Source: a bacterium
GTDB taxonomy: Bacteria; Zixibacteria; MSB-5A5; CAIYYT01
DNA: 64,000 bases
Assembly: GCA_016708315.1 (NCBI GenBank)
Contig: JADJGC010000009.1
Span: 1 to 64,000, forward strand
Direction of reading: 5' to 3'
In this document: positions 46,692-56,332 of the stretch, one piece after another
Layout: the number at the start of each line of letters is the position of its first letter
Numbering within the stretch: the first letter of the stretch is position 1
The notes under the pieces: model-generated
Databases searched by the model: none
Told to the model about the DNA's origin: nothing
Seen by the model: only the letters and a program-made list of their open reading frames with translations
Position numbers and translations under genes: made by a program

Positions 46692-48790
46692 CCAGTGCTT
46701 ACCTCCCCGGTGCGCGCGCTATAGGCGACAGCCATTTCAATCAGCAGGAAGATAAAGCCAAAGAGCAGGAAAAGCTTCCATAATTCTGTGCCAAATCGCG
46801 CAGAGGCAATGGACTCTGCCGGGTTGGATTCGTAGTCGAGCACGATGACTCTGGTCCCGGCAATCTTGGCGCCGACATCCTCGGCATCGACGTAAGCCGG
46901 TACAGACTCGATTGACGGGAAATTGACTGCAAAAACATCCACAGTTCGGCCATCGCCAAGAATCTGATAGACGCCGGTGTATTGCAAACGACCGAGATCA
47001 AACACAACTGCGCCGGCTCGAATCGCCGCCGAAACATTGGTCGTGTCGCCTCTTGGGGAAACCAGCACAAATTGACGGGCATCTTGCGGGCCGAGTTCGC
47101 GGGTGATTTCGTTTCCAGCCAAAAGCATTTCACGTTGATTCAGCGGCTCGGAAACGAGATACTCGATCGAGCGATTCAACATGATGACCATCAGCGGACG
47201 GAAAACGATGTCGGAGTAGGTGTCGTTGAGACTGAAAGTATACAATAGCGCCTTGCCCTTGCCGATGTTGGCTTCGAGGACGGCGGGCGAATTGTCGGAG
47301 AATCGCGCCAGCACTGTCGACTTGGCGGACTCTTTGGTCTTGAAGTGCCCGATGAATTCCGCCTGCGGAAGTTTGTCCGCGGCAAATTGACGATATGGTG
47401 AAAACAGCGGATGAGCGAAATCGAAATTGTTGAGCAGATACTTGCCACTCGCGGTAGCTGCAACTGGCGGAGCTTCCAGTGCCTGGAGTCCGAACAACGG
47501 CGACGAGATCTTTTCGGAGAAATCGGCGAAATCTAAATCGGGGCGCATCAGGAATAGCACCGAACCGCCGGAGTTGACATAGTTGATCAGCGACGAGACG
47601 AGCGCTTGCGGAATTCGTCCCTTGAGATTGACAATGGCGGCATCATATTCACGCAGGTTAAGAGTACTCGCCTGAAGAGCGCCGAAGAGGGAAATGTCTT
47701 TCGATAGATTTTCGCTTTCTGATGGTGCGAGTGCGTTGCGAGTGAAGTACGCTTCCTGGTCGTCGTCAGAGATCAAGGCAATCTTACTGCCTGAAGGTAT
47801 CCGCATCGCGAAGTGAGAACGATTGTCCGACAATAAGTCATCGTCGTCGATGGCGATACTGCCATAAAGGAATCCGGCTTCAGTCGGAGTGTAATTAAAT
47901 GACACTTTGCCTGAACCGGATGGCGGAATGGAAAGGTCGGTCTGGGCGACCCGGGTATCGTTGACTTCGAGCGATACGAGTACTTCCGCAGGAGAGTCTT
48001 CCTTTTGATTGCGAATTTCTCCGAACAAGGTGAATGCTCGTCCTGCTGTGATTATCTGATTGGGGAACGTGACTTTCTCGGCCTCTACGTTGTCGATTTC
48101 CGGTCCAGAGGTGGAGGTCACAAAGAGCTTCACGTCCATACGCTCGGTTTGAAAAAGGTCGAATTCAAAGTTACGCCAAGCGTCGCCCTGGAAATCGCTG
48201 ATGAGATAAACTTCCAGATTGGGATCAGTAGCTTCTTTGAGCAGTGTGAATGCGCGCGCAAAGCCCGTTGAAGGGATCGCTTCGGCACTGGATGGTGTCA
48301 TCGCCTTGAGAATTTCCTTGAGGCGGTCAAAATCGGAAGTCGGCACACCGGAGTCGTAGAGTAACGTCGATGCAAATCCGATGATGACGACTTTCTCCTT
48401 TTCGGTGAAGTTGCCGAGTATCGCTTCGGCTTTTTCGATGCCTCTTTCAAAGAAACTGCCCGAATTAGTTTCGGATGCGGAAGAACCGGAAACATCGAGA
48501 AGAATCACAGCAGTGGTGGTGGTTTTGCCGCCCAATGCAGGAAGATATCCGCCCTCGGTGGTGGGACGAGCGAAGGCAAAGGCGATAGCCAGAAGTGCCA
48601 GCGTGCGCAAAATCAGCAGTAGAATCTGCCGAATCTTGACTTGGCGCATTCGCGTCTTCTGCAGGCTGACGAGATACTTGACCGTCGAGAACTCGATGAC
48701 CTTGACGCGCTGCTTGTTGAACAGATGCAGCAGCAGCGGAATTGACGCGGCTGCGGCGAAAAGTAGCAGGAATGGATTTATGAAGTTCAT
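46688..48790 (-). CDS. BatA-like membrane protein with von Willebrand factor A domain
   Basis: 700 residues. The N-terminal BatA/Aerotolerance segment (MNFINPFLLLFAAAASIPLL, then a second membrane helix ILLLILRTLALLAIAFAFAR) precedes a VWA domain whose metal site starts VILLDVSGSSAS (DxSxS). A long periplasmic region and a C-terminal membrane helix (LWKLFLLFGFIFLLIEMAVA) follow. Bat-type VWA proteins often work with MoxR ATPases and solute-facing partners in envelope assembly or stress. No MoxR gene is visible here. It sits between a peptidase-like/TPR gene and the ABC-F gene, overlapping the latter by 4 bases. Confidence 0.88.
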   Translation of the reverse strand: MNFINPFLLLFAAAASIPLLLHLFNKQRVKVIEFSTVKYLVSLQKTRMRQVKIRQILLLILRTLALLAIAFAFARPTTEGGYLPALGGKTTTTAVILLDVSGSSASETNSGSFFERGIEKAEAILGNFTEKEKVVIIGFASTLLYDSGVPTSDFDRLKEILKAMTPSSAEAIPSTGFARAFTLLKEATDPNLEVYLISDFQGDAWRNFEFDLFQTERMDVKLFVTSTSGPEIDNVEAEKVTFPNQIITAGRAFTLFGEIRNQKEDSPAEVLVSLEVNDTRVAQTDLSIPPSGSGKVSFNYTPTEAGFLYGSIAIDDDDLLSDNRSHFAMRIPSGSKIALISDDDQEAYFTRNALAPSESENLSKDISLFGALQASTLNLREYDAAIVNLKGRIPQALVSSLINYVNSGGSVLFLMRPDLDFADFSEKISSPLFGLQALEAPPVAATASGKYLLNNFDFAHPLFSPYRQFAADKLPQAEFIGHFKTKESAKSTVLARFSDNSPAVLEANIGKGKALLYTFSLNDTYSDIVFRPLMVIMLNRSIEYLVSEPLNQREMLLAGNEITRELGPQDARQFVLVSPRGDTTNVSAAIRAGAVVFDLGRLQYTGVYQILGDGRTVDVFAVNFPSIESVPAYVDAEDVGAKIAGTRVIVLDYESNPAESIASARFGTELWKLFLLFGFIFLLIEMAVAYSARTGEVSTG

Positions 48791-48845
48791 CTATGCCTTA
48801 TTCTCAAGTCGGTTTCGTAAAGAGGTATACGCTTGAAGCGACCCA

Positions 48846-50723
48846 TTAGTTCTTATAAGGAGTCTTGAGGTACTTGCGTGCCTGCTGTTTTTCGAGATAT
48901 CCGGTCGGCATATCGAGTATCTGTTGATATTGCTCTCGCGCGGCTTTGCGGTCTTTCTTGAGGTCAAGAAGTTCGCCTTTTGCCAGCAAGATTTGCCCGA
49001 CATAGAACATCCGCTCTTCGAGGAACAACGCCAGCTCCAACTCAGTTTCCGCCAGTTCGGGAGCTTTAAGGCGCAGGGCGGCTTTGCCGACGCGGAGATG
49101 ATGCAACGAGTTGTCCGAATAGGCGCCGACCAGAAGCTTGGATTGATCCAAGGCTCTTTGATAGCAGACAGACGCTGAATCGGTCTGTTTCAGTGCGGCA
49201 TAAATGTCACCAAGTGCAAGATCGTAATCGACGCCGAATGCGGGGTTCCTGGTCATCGACTGTGCTTTCTGCAAAGCTTCAAGTGCCTTCGGGTACTCGC
49301 CTCTACTGAAAGCAATCAGTCCCAACTTGTAGTAAACGGTGTGTAGAGAAGAATCGATCTTTCCGAAACTCTCATAGATATTTCTGGCGCTATCGACCTC
49401 GCCCATCGCCAACAGCATATTCGCATAGAAGATTCGTGCTTGATAGGCCTTGGTTGTGTCGCGCAAGAGCGGCTGCAGCGCTTCACCGGCGCGCTTGAAA
49501 TCACCATAGGTGTAGTATAGACTTGAGAGTGTTTGCGCCGACCAGATACTGTCGACGCCCTCGGCTTGCGCTTTCTCGGCATAAATCAGCATTCTCGGAT
49601 ACTGCAGAAACATCTGGGCGCGGGAACTAAAATAGCTGAGCGGTCCGGCGGCCAGCGTTAGGGTATCGAGGTAGCCATGCCATTCGGAAACGACTTCGGC
49701 CATCTGCTGTCCGTATGACTTGGCGAATGTTTCGTTGAGTGTCAGGTCGGTAGCGTTCTGGAACCAGTCAATGAGCCGGTCGCGTCCGCGGGTGTTGAAA
49801 ACATAATTGACGAACTAACCGGCAGCATGGGCTGAAACCTCGCGATCAACGCTACGGAATTTGCCGGTTTCACCCCAGGTTGTAATGTCCGGCAGACGTT
49901 TGTTCTTGTAATCATCGCGGGTCCAGACTTCGCAGTATTCCATGCTGGAAGCCGCACCTTCAAGAAGAAATGCCGGTGCATAACCAAATACGCGCATCAG
50001 CCGCATCATGTAGACGACTTCGGGATGCAGTTCATTGACACCATGACCGTAATGCGCAAAGACATTGTGCCGAGCAAAGTCGTAACCATTTCCCCAGCGT
50101 TGATCCCAGCCGATGTCGGGAAGGGGGCACGGGCAGATATAGAAGTTCGTCTTTGTACGGTCAGAGATATGAAAGCGATCGATCAATCCGTCATAGTCTT
50201 TTTCAAAGGCATCGCGAATTGCGTTCCAGTGATAGTCGCCAAGCGAACCACGGACGAAGTGGAAATCGAAGTCGCCGGATGGATCATGTTTGAAACTGCT
50301 GTCGCCGAAGGCATACTCGCAGTGATTGCGTGTCGTGGCGATCGAATCATACACGAGTCTGATACGGTAGACTGAATTGCCGCGAACCAGTGCAGAATCG
50401 TGAAAGATCGAAGCTCCCTGGAAGAGAATGTTTGTGTCGAAGAAGTTGCGGCTGGGAATCGACAAGCAGTTTACCTGCGACTCGATCTGTACAACAGTAT
50501 CGCGAACTTGCCTTGCAATGAGTCGATAGCTGAAATTGCCCATGCTGAACTGAAATGTCGAGTCGAGCTGCGCCGCATAGGCACGGCTATCTACCACCTT
50601 CCAAGGTGCATCCCCGAGTTTTTCCATGAAATCGCAGGTGAAATTGAGGGATTTTTCGGCAGCGGACAACAGAGGGGTCAAAAGTGCTATAGCAAGAATG
50701 ACCGGTATCAAAATGAACTTCAA
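48846..50723 (-). pseudogene. Peptidase-MA-like plus TPR secreted protein, interrupted by an in-frame TAG
   Basis: 625 codons in one frame broken by TAG at 49815-49817. The first part (signal peptide MKFILIPVILAIALLTPLLS) resembles gluzincin-like peptidase-MA proteins (YAPAFLLEGAASSMEY is like the ExxE-type glutamate helix), but the expected HEXXH is absent: HPEVVYMM stands there, so it may be inactive. After SAHAAG the amber codon replaces what is usually Ser in AAGSFVNYVF. The frame then runs on through RGRDRLIDWFQ and TPR repeats (YYTYGDFKRAGEAL, GLIAFSRGEYPKALEAL). TCG to TAG would explain the break. It overlaps the comB gene by 4 bases and precedes the VWA gene. Confidence 0.78.
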
Positions 50724-51466
50724 AAAGTACCCTCGACTCTCTGTTTTTGCAGATCAACCACTTTATTCCCGACCAGAACCGGAACGACATTGACGGTGTC
50801 CAGTGCCGCGGCTGTGACAATATCGGCGCCAAAACCTAATTCCTTCAAATAGCGTGCATGGTCGGCGCGACCAATGACGGTTTCGACTGAATTGTCACGA
50901 TTCTTATACAACATTTGAGCAACCTGCGCCGCATCATTATCGACAGTGAACTGCCCTGATTCGACCAGCAAGTCGATCAAGGCGCCACCGCAGAAGGTGT
51001 CCTCCAGCGCGAAGTTGCCTTGTCTACCGGCACAGACGACGGCGACGTCTTTTTGTGCAGAAAGAATCGTTTTGGCAATTATCGAAAGGTTGACGAAACC
51101 GCATACGACGGTCTGGGCGGAGGCGGCGCATTTCAGGATAGCGCGTGACCCGTTAGTCGAAGCAAAGATGAGCACCTTGTCGCGTACGATTTCTTCGGTA
51201 TACTCTGAAGGCGAATTCCCGAGGTCAAAGCCCTCAACCTTGAGGCCTTCGCGTTCGCCGCAAAGCAGCACTTGTCCCTTGTCGAGATTGGCGCGCATAG
51301 CGGCGGCATCGCCGGTCGAAGCAACCGGCACGATTTCGCGGCAGCCGTTTTGAATGGCGGTGCTGATCGAGGTTGACGCGCGCAGTACATCAATCACCAC
51401 TGCGACTCGACCACGAATCTTCGCATCGGTCACTGGCGCTGGACTGAAATATAACTTTACGATCAT
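50720..51466 (-). CDS. comB: 2-phosphosulfolactate phosphatase family protein (ComB)
   Basis: 248 residues matching the ComB family over the whole length: VAVVIDVLRASTSISTAI, LLCGEREGLKVEGFDLGNSP, KVLIFASTNGSRAI, VVCAGRQGNFALEDTFCGG and RADHARYLKELGFGADI. In methanogens ComB makes sulfolactate for coenzyme M. In bacteria without coenzyme M its substrate is unsettled. No comA or comC homologue lies nearby. It is 4 bases after gcvT and overlaps the next gene by 4. Confidence 0.92.
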   Translation of the reverse strand: MIVKLYFSPAPVTDAKIRGRVAVVIDVLRASTSISTAIQNGCREIVPVASTGDAAAMRANLDKGQVLLCGEREGLKVEGFDLGNSPSEYTEEIVRDKVLIFASTNGSRAILKCAASAQTVVCGFVNLSIIAKTILSAQKDVAVVCAGRQGNFALEDTFCGGALIDLLVESGQFTVDNDAAQVAQMLYKNRDNSVETVIGRADHARYLKELGFGADIVTAAALDTVNVVPVLVGNKVVDLQKQRVEGTF

Positions 51467-51470
51467 TCTT

Positions 51471-52568
51471 CTACTTGTGACTTCCGTCCTTGTAAAATCC
51501 GCCCTTGATCACCTCGGCAGGAATACGTTTTCCGCGAACATCGATGTCAACGGTTTCGCCGACTTTTCCAAATGCGCGGTCAACGTAACCCAGCGCAATT
51601 CCTTGATCGAGTGAAGGGCTAAAGCACCCTGAAGTAACTGTCCCCACATTTTTGTCACCGACAAATATTGAGTAGCCGTGGCGCGGAATCGCTTTGTCCT
51701 TGAGTACCAATGACTGCATCCGGCGCGGCGGCTTGCCTTCTTTCATATCAACGATCGGCTTACGACCGACAAACTCGCCCTTTTCGGGCTTGCAGATCCA
51801 GCCCAATCCGGCTTCAATTGGATTGGTGGTCTGGTCTATGTCGTTGCCGTACAACATGTAACGCATTTCGAGACGCAAGCTGTCGCGGGCGCCTAAGCCG
51901 ATTGGCTCGATATCGAATTCTCTGCCGGCGTCGAGAGTCTGCTCCCATAATTGGACGGCAATAGAAGGATCACAGTAGATTTCAAAGCCGTCTTCGCCGG
52001 TGTAGCCGGTGCGGCTGAAGAGTGTGTCTTTGCCGCAGAAAACGGTACGCCCAGATTCGTAGTAGCCGATTTTGTCCCAATCGAATTTGGCGATCTTGCG
52101 AATAACTTGTTCGGCTTTGGGTCCCTGAATGGCAAGAAGACCAAGCTCGTCGGAACGATTGATCATTTCGACACCCTTGGGCTTGTGCTCCATCAGCCAG
52201 GCGAAATCCTTGTCGAGATTAGCGGCATTGACCACGAGCATGTATTCATCGGGAAGGCGATAAACCAACAGATCATCGACAATTCCTCCGTGTGGATAGC
52301 ACATTGCGGAGTATTGTACCTGATTCATTTTGAGTGCAGACGCATCATTCGTTGTTACGCTCTGGATGAAATCCAACGCTCCGGCGCCGCGAACAAAAAA
52401 CTCGCCCATATGGGAGAGATCAAAAGCGCCGACGGTCTGGCGAACCTTAAGATGTTCCTGGTTGATTGAACGATACTGGATCGGCATTAAGTAGCCGGCG
52501 AATTCGACCATCTTGCCGCCAGCTTTTTCGTTACACTCTGTAAACGGGGTCTTCTTTATCTGACTCAT
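51471..52568 (-). CDS. gcvT: Aminomethyltransferase (glycine cleavage T protein)
   Basis: 365 residues. It transfers the methylene group from the aminomethyl-lipoyl H protein to tetrahydrofolate. Seen: KTPFTECNEKAGGKMVEFAGYLMPIQY, FDLSHMGEFFVRG, GLLAIQGPKAEQVI, FSRTGYTGEDGFEIYCD, GLGARDSLRLEMRYMLYGND and the C-terminal GTVTSGCFSPSLDQGIALGYV. ATG 52568 is preferred over TTG 52583. Other glycine-cleavage genes (gcvH, gcvP) are not in the window, so gcvT is split from them. First gene of a five- or six-gene minus-strand operon. Confidence 0.95.
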   Translation of the reverse strand: MSQIKKTPFTECNEKAGGKMVEFAGYLMPIQYRSINQEHLKVRQTVGAFDLSHMGEFFVRGAGALDFIQSVTTNDASALKMNQVQYSAMCYPHGGIVDDLLVYRLPDEYMLVVNAANLDKDFAWLMEHKPKGVEMINRSDELGLLAIQGPKAEQVIRKIAKFDWDKIGYYESGRTVFCGKDTLFSRTGYTGEDGFEIYCDPSIAVQLWEQTLDAGREFDIEPIGLGARDSLRLEMRYMLYGNDIDQTTNPIEAGLGWICKPEKGEFVGRKPIVDMKEGKPPRRMQSLVLKDKAIPRHGYSIFVGDKNVGTVTSGCFSPSLDQGIALGYVDRAFGKVGETVDIDVRGKRIPAEVIKGGFYKDGSHK

Positions 52569-52610
52569 GGGATGCAAACTCAACTTTCTGAGTTGTGATA
52601 CTCACGTGTT

Positions 52611-52638
52611 ATATTACACCGTAGAAAGCTAAGGTCAA
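52611..52638 (-). promoter_or_regulatory. Promoter of the gcvT operon
   Basis: On the minus strand TTGACC (52638-52633), a 16-base spacer and TAATAT (52616-52611). It is well placed for the transcript that starts with gcvT. Confidence 0.55.
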
Positions 52639-52777
52639 TCGGTTTTTCGGAATTCAGCGGCAATTGCAGAAGTTGAGAAATAAACTATCCATTCTGTCGA
52701 AAGAGCTCAATCAAAACACCCACATTGATTCGTAATTGTGGTCGATGAGTGATTGCGGGAATAGCTTAGAGGATTGA

Positions 52778-53788
52778 TTGGGAACACTCTTTCCGTTTTC
52801 TGAATACTGGTGGTTTTACCTTGCCTTCACTGGCTTTGTGCTGGTGTTGTTGGCGCTTGATCTCGGCGTATTTCACCGCAAGGCGCATGCCGTTTCGAAC
52901 AAAGAGGCAGTGACCTGGAGCATTATCTGGATCGCGTTAGCGCTGCTCTTCAATTTCCTGTTTTACAAGTACTCAGCTTATGCATTTGCCGATAATCCGC
53001 GCCTAACTGCAATTCCCGGATTCGATGTCGAACAAGCGGCACGCGCTGTCGGTCTCGAGTTCCTGACCGGATTCATTGTCGAGAAATCGCTGGCCGTCGA
53101 CAATATTTTCGTTTTCGTGTTGATCTTCAACTACCTTGCCATCCCCTTGGCATATCAGCATCGCGTTCTATTCTATGGAATCATTGGGGCGTTAATATTC
53201 CGTGCGATCTTCATTGCCATGGGTTCCGTTCTGCTTGAGTACCACATTGTGGTCTACATCTTTGGTGCGTTCCTGATCCTCACCGGCATCAAGATGATGT
53301 TCACTCCCGATAAAGGAATAGAGCCTGATAAGAATCCCCTGGTGCGATTACTGCGCCGATTCTTTCCGATTACGCCGACCGTTGAGGGCGAGCGGTTCTT
53401 TCTCAAGAGAGACCTGCGCTGGTACGCCACGCCATTAATGGTGGCGTTGGTGCTGGTTGAGTTTTCCGACATCATTTTCGCTGTAGATTCAGTCCCGGCA
53501 ATTTTCGCCATCACCAAGGAACCACTGATAGTCTTCACATCCAATGTTTTTGCCATTCTCGGACTGCGCGCGCTCTATTTCCTGTTGGCGAACATTGTCA
53601 ATCGATTCCACTTGCTCAAGTACGGACTGGCATTGGTGCTTATCTTTGTTGGTCTCAAAATGGTGTGGCTCAACAATGAATTCGACGGCAAATTCCCGAT
53701 TACATGGTCGTTGGGAATCATTGTCGGGATTATAGCGATTTCAGTGATCTTATCCTGGAAGTACCCCAAGAAAGAAACCGCTCGCTAA
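52778..53788 (+). CDS. TerC/Alx-family integral membrane protein
   Basis: 336 residues with about nine membrane helices. TerC/Alx signatures: LLALDLGVFHRKAHAVSNKEA, FLTGFIVEKSLAVDNIFVF and FSDIIFAVDSVPAIFAIT, with conserved acidic residues in membrane helices. Family members act in manganese export and in metallation of secreted proteins. Start TTG 52778 has GAGGA upstream (AGAGGATTGATTG); the out-of-frame TTG at 52774 cannot serve. I saw no yybP-ykoY riboswitch-like motif in the 194-base upstream gap. Its stop overlaps the convergent DUF4287 gene by 4 bases. Confidence 0.93.
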   Translation: MGTLFPFSEYWWFYLAFTGFVLVLLALDLGVFHRKAHAVSNKEAVTWSIIWIALALLFNFLFYKYSAYAFADNPRLTAIPGFDVEQAARAVGLEFLTGFIVEKSLAVDNIFVFVLIFNYLAIPLAYQHRVLFYGIIGALIFRAIFIAMGSVLLEYHIVVYIFGAFLILTGIKMMFTPDKGIEPDKNPLVRLLRRFFPITPTVEGERFFLKRDLRWYATPLMVALVLVEFSDIIFAVDSVPAIFAITKEPLIVFTSNVFAILGLRALYFLLANIVNRFHLLKYGLALVLIFVGLKMVWLNNEFDGKFPITWSLGIIVGIIAISVILSWKYPKKETAR

Positions 53789-54351
53789 GCTGCTTCGTAA
53801 GCCTTTTTCAACCAGCCAATCAGTTCCTTGGTTACATCGCCGGCGGATTCAACGCGGACGCGATGACTGACCATGCTGTTGAACGAGCCAGAGGCTTCGA
53901 GCTTGCCGCCCGGTTCGGTGCCTTTGAGGTTGATGCCGATGTCGATGCGCGATTTTGTCGTCGGCTGAATCAGTCCAAATTGCTTGGAGCGACGGAGGGA
54001 AACATAGGTTTTCTTCGGCGAGATTTCGACATCTGCACCAAAGGCTGATACCGCTTTCACGAGTTGTTCATAGATCGGGAGAAGTCCGGCTTTTTCGCCT
54101 GCGTATTGTGCGGCAACTAGGTCATCTTTGTCGACTGCATTTTCACCGACAAGCCCGGCTGCTGAGTGAGCGACGAGGTTGGCGTAGCCGTGTCCGAGTT
54201 CATGTTTTTCTTTGAGTTCCTTGACGATCTGGCCATGTTTGACATCGCCCATTGCTTTGGCGATTTTGACCCATTCGGCGAGAGTCTTACCGGTTTTCTC
54301 TTCGAGGTTCTTAATCATTGTCGCCGTTGCGGCGTCAACTTTGTCTGCCAT
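53785..54351 (-). CDS. DUF4287/DUF5655 domain protein
   Basis: 188 residues. The N-terminal DUF4287 segment (KNLEEKTGKTLAEWVKIAKA ... KHGQIVKELKEKHELGHGYANLV) is followed by a DUF5655 part (YEQLVKAVSAFGADVEISPKKTYVSLRRSKQFGLI). Cytoplasmic, no membrane segment. The DUF5655 part resembles small DNA/ligand-transport-type folds of unknown function. It stands as a single gene. Confidence 0.85.
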   Translation of the reverse strand: MADKVDAATATMIKNLEEKTGKTLAEWVKIAKAMGDVKHGQIVKELKEKHELGHGYANLVAHSAAGLVGENAVDKDDLVAAQYAGEKAGLLPIYEQLVKAVSAFGADVEISPKKTYVSLRRSKQFGLIQPTTKSRIDIGINLKGTEPGGKLEASGSFNSMVSHRVRVESAGDVTKELIGWLKKAYEAA

Positions 54352-54477
54352 TGCTGGTGCTCCTTGTTTCGATTTCAGTTCTAACTAATCCCAATCACTA
54401 TTACGCAAGCGGATGGAGTTCTTTAACGCCGGGTCTGCGAATTTGAGAAATGGAAGACGTTAGCAGCCGCTAAGTAA

Positions 54478-55452
54478 TCAGGGCTGGCTATCGAGGTAGG
54501 CTTCGACGCGTTTTAGCAACTCAGATTGGCGCTTTAGTTCAGAAGTCAGTTTTGCGGGGTTTCCGGCAACGACGCTGCCATCTGCAAGTGATTTGAGAAC
54601 GACCGCTCCCATACCGACAACGCAGTCGTCACCGATTGTGATGCGGTCGATAATGGCGCAGTTTGGACCGAGCCAACTGCGCTTGCCGACGCGCACACTG
54701 CCGGAGACTTCGGCGCAGGCGACTACCATAGCGTCTTCTTCGATAATGCAGTTATGGGCGATATGAACGTGGTCGTCGATTTTGGCGTGATCTTTGATGA
54801 TCGTCGTCTCGATCGTACCGGAGCAGACAGTGGTAAATGATCCGACTTCGCAGTTATCGCCAATAACGACGCCTCCGAGATGCGGGAGACGAAGTGGGTG
54901 TTTTCCGGGCGAGAGCGCATAGCCGTAGCCCCAGCCGCCAACGACGCAATTCTCTTTGATGACGCTATTCTTGCCGACAGTCACATTCGGTCCGAGGCGT
55001 GCGCCGGTCATTATATAGGCGCCAGCTTCGAGTCGCGAGTTAGCGCCAATTGAAGAGCCGGGTTCGACAGTAGCAGTCGAATCGATCATGACATTTGGTC
55101 CGATATAGGCATGACGCTTTTCGTCATAGACCAAGCGACCGCGCAAGTCAATTGTATTCACGACAGCATTGAGAATTTCGGCGAAGCGATAGCGCGGGTC
55201 GTCAGTGAACAAGACGGCGTTGGATTTGGCGATTGGTGATGCTTGCTCGCGAAGTTTCACGGGCAGAATCATGACACAGCCGCTGACCTTCGCCATCAAC
55301 GCCAATGCAGCCTCATCCGGTGCGGATGCGAAAATCAGAGCGTTATCTGAAGGACGATTGGAGGCGGCGATGCGGTTGATGTCGAATTCGCGCACGCCTT
55401 CAAGGTCAGTTTGACGACTGAGATGATTGGTGAGTTGCTGCCAGTCTATCAT
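54478..55452 (-). CDS. LpxD-like hexapeptide-repeat N-acyltransferase
   Basis: 324 residues. The N-terminal uridine-binding-like domain (residues 1-100) leads into left-handed beta-helix hexapeptide repeats (YIGPNVMIDSTATVEPGSSI, then IGDNCEVGS and VGKRSWLGPNC). The LpxD-type segments GGWGYGYAL (IGGDGFGFA equivalent) and KIDDHVHIAHNC with the catalytic His are present. LpxD adds the N-linked acyl chain of lipid A. No other lpx gene is near. The upstream neighbour, 13 bases away, is a polysaccharide deacetylase, so an N-acylated surface sugar is an alternative product. ATG 55452 has GGAG; the longer frame from 55485 overlaps the deacetylase end. Confidence 0.85.
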   Translation of the reverse strand: MIDWQQLTNHLSRQTDLEGVREFDINRIAASNRPSDNALIFASAPDEAALALMAKVSGCVMILPVKLREQASPIAKSNAVLFTDDPRYRFAEILNAVVNTIDLRGRLVYDEKRHAYIGPNVMIDSTATVEPGSSIGANSRLEAGAYIMTGARLGPNVTVGKNSVIKENCVVGGWGYGYALSPGKHPLRLPHLGGVVIGDNCEVGSFTTVCSGTIETTIIKDHAKIDDHVHIAHNCIIEEDAMVVACAEVSGSVRVGKRSWLGPNCAIIDRITIGDDCVVGMGAVVLKSLADGSVVAGNPAKLTSELKRQSELLKRVEAYLDSQP

Positions 55453-55465
55453 GATAGTTCTCCGT

Positions 55466-56187
55466 TCAGAGGATCGGATCCTCAAGCTCGATGTGATCGC
55501 GATACCACCAAATGGGATGAATCAAAATTTGAAGGCGAGGATAAGTGCCAAGGTAGCCGCAGGGGCAACCCTCGCGCCAGATGCCGCTGGAATCGGAGAT
55601 GTATTTGATATCACGCTGGAACTGGTCGTCGAAGGTGCAGAGCACGTCGTGGGCTGAGCGCAGCGCTTTGAGGTGACGATGTATCTCGTCGGTATTAGTT
55701 GATCCAGAAGTACGATGCGGCGAAAAGACGCGCACCGGTTGTTCGAGGATATCCTCGAGGATGCGTTTTCGCGCGCGAAAACCTCCATGCCGTCGTCGCC
55801 GAAGATTTTGGCGAGATCATAGAACTCAGTATGAAGGCCGATTTCGTGGCCGGCTGAGCGGATGTCGCGAAGCGCCTTGAGTCCGGGAAATGAATAGCAA
55901 TTGTAGTAACGGCTGTGAAGGCGCACAAAGTAAGTTGACTTGATGCCGAGTTGCTGTTCCAGCAGAGCGAGGGCGAGCGCCTTTTCGAGTGAGCGGTCGA
56001 CATCGTGACGCAGGTAGATATATTTCTCGGCCTTTGGCGCATCGGTGAAGTGCAGGAATTGATATCCCCCCTGCAAAAACTGACTCATGATGTACGAGTA
56101 GTGATCAAAGGAGAATCCGCAAGTGGTCGCAGTTTCTGATCCAGTGTCGGGCGATGCAGTTTTCTTGGGCAGAGATGAGTCGCTCAT
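55466..56187 (-). pseudogene. Polysaccharide deacetylase-like (WbmS-type) protein, one frameshift
   Basis: About 240 residues after joining two frames. The first part has YIYLRHDVDRS (the metal-binding HDVD motif), STYFVRLHSRYYN and HEIGLHTEFYDLA (HxxxH metal motif). Within the T run at 55766-55769 of the plus strand one base appears missing: GCGAAAACGC where GCGAAAAACGC keeps FAREKRILEDILEQPVRVFSPHRTSG in frame. The second frame continues to a stop at 55466 (end DHIELEDPIL). Proteins of this kind deacetylate sugar amides or act in O-antigen synthesis. Homopolymer indel, so sequence error is likely. Confidence 0.8.
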
Positions 56188-56332
56188 TGTTGAATGGTAG
56201 CTTTGCAGGCTAGAGAGTCAACTAAAACTGGCCACAGGCTTATTCGTCAAAACGTCATTGACGGTGCAACAAGCGACGGCGATTTTGGTATAAATAGGTC
56301 GAAGAATACTTAAACCACCATAGGAGGAAGAG

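Noticed and set aside
37568..49817. Recoding of TAG as a sense codon, suggested by two in-frame TAG codons
   Set aside because: Many intact genes here end in TAG at the expected C-terminus (mfd, divIVA, ileS, the response regulator), so TAG is an ordinary stop codon. Point errors or mutations explain the two cases.
52584..52777. yybP-ykoY-type manganese riboswitch upstream of the TerC gene
   Set aside because: Expected from the family, but I could not find the conserved core or a suitable fold; only the gcvT promoter is evident there.
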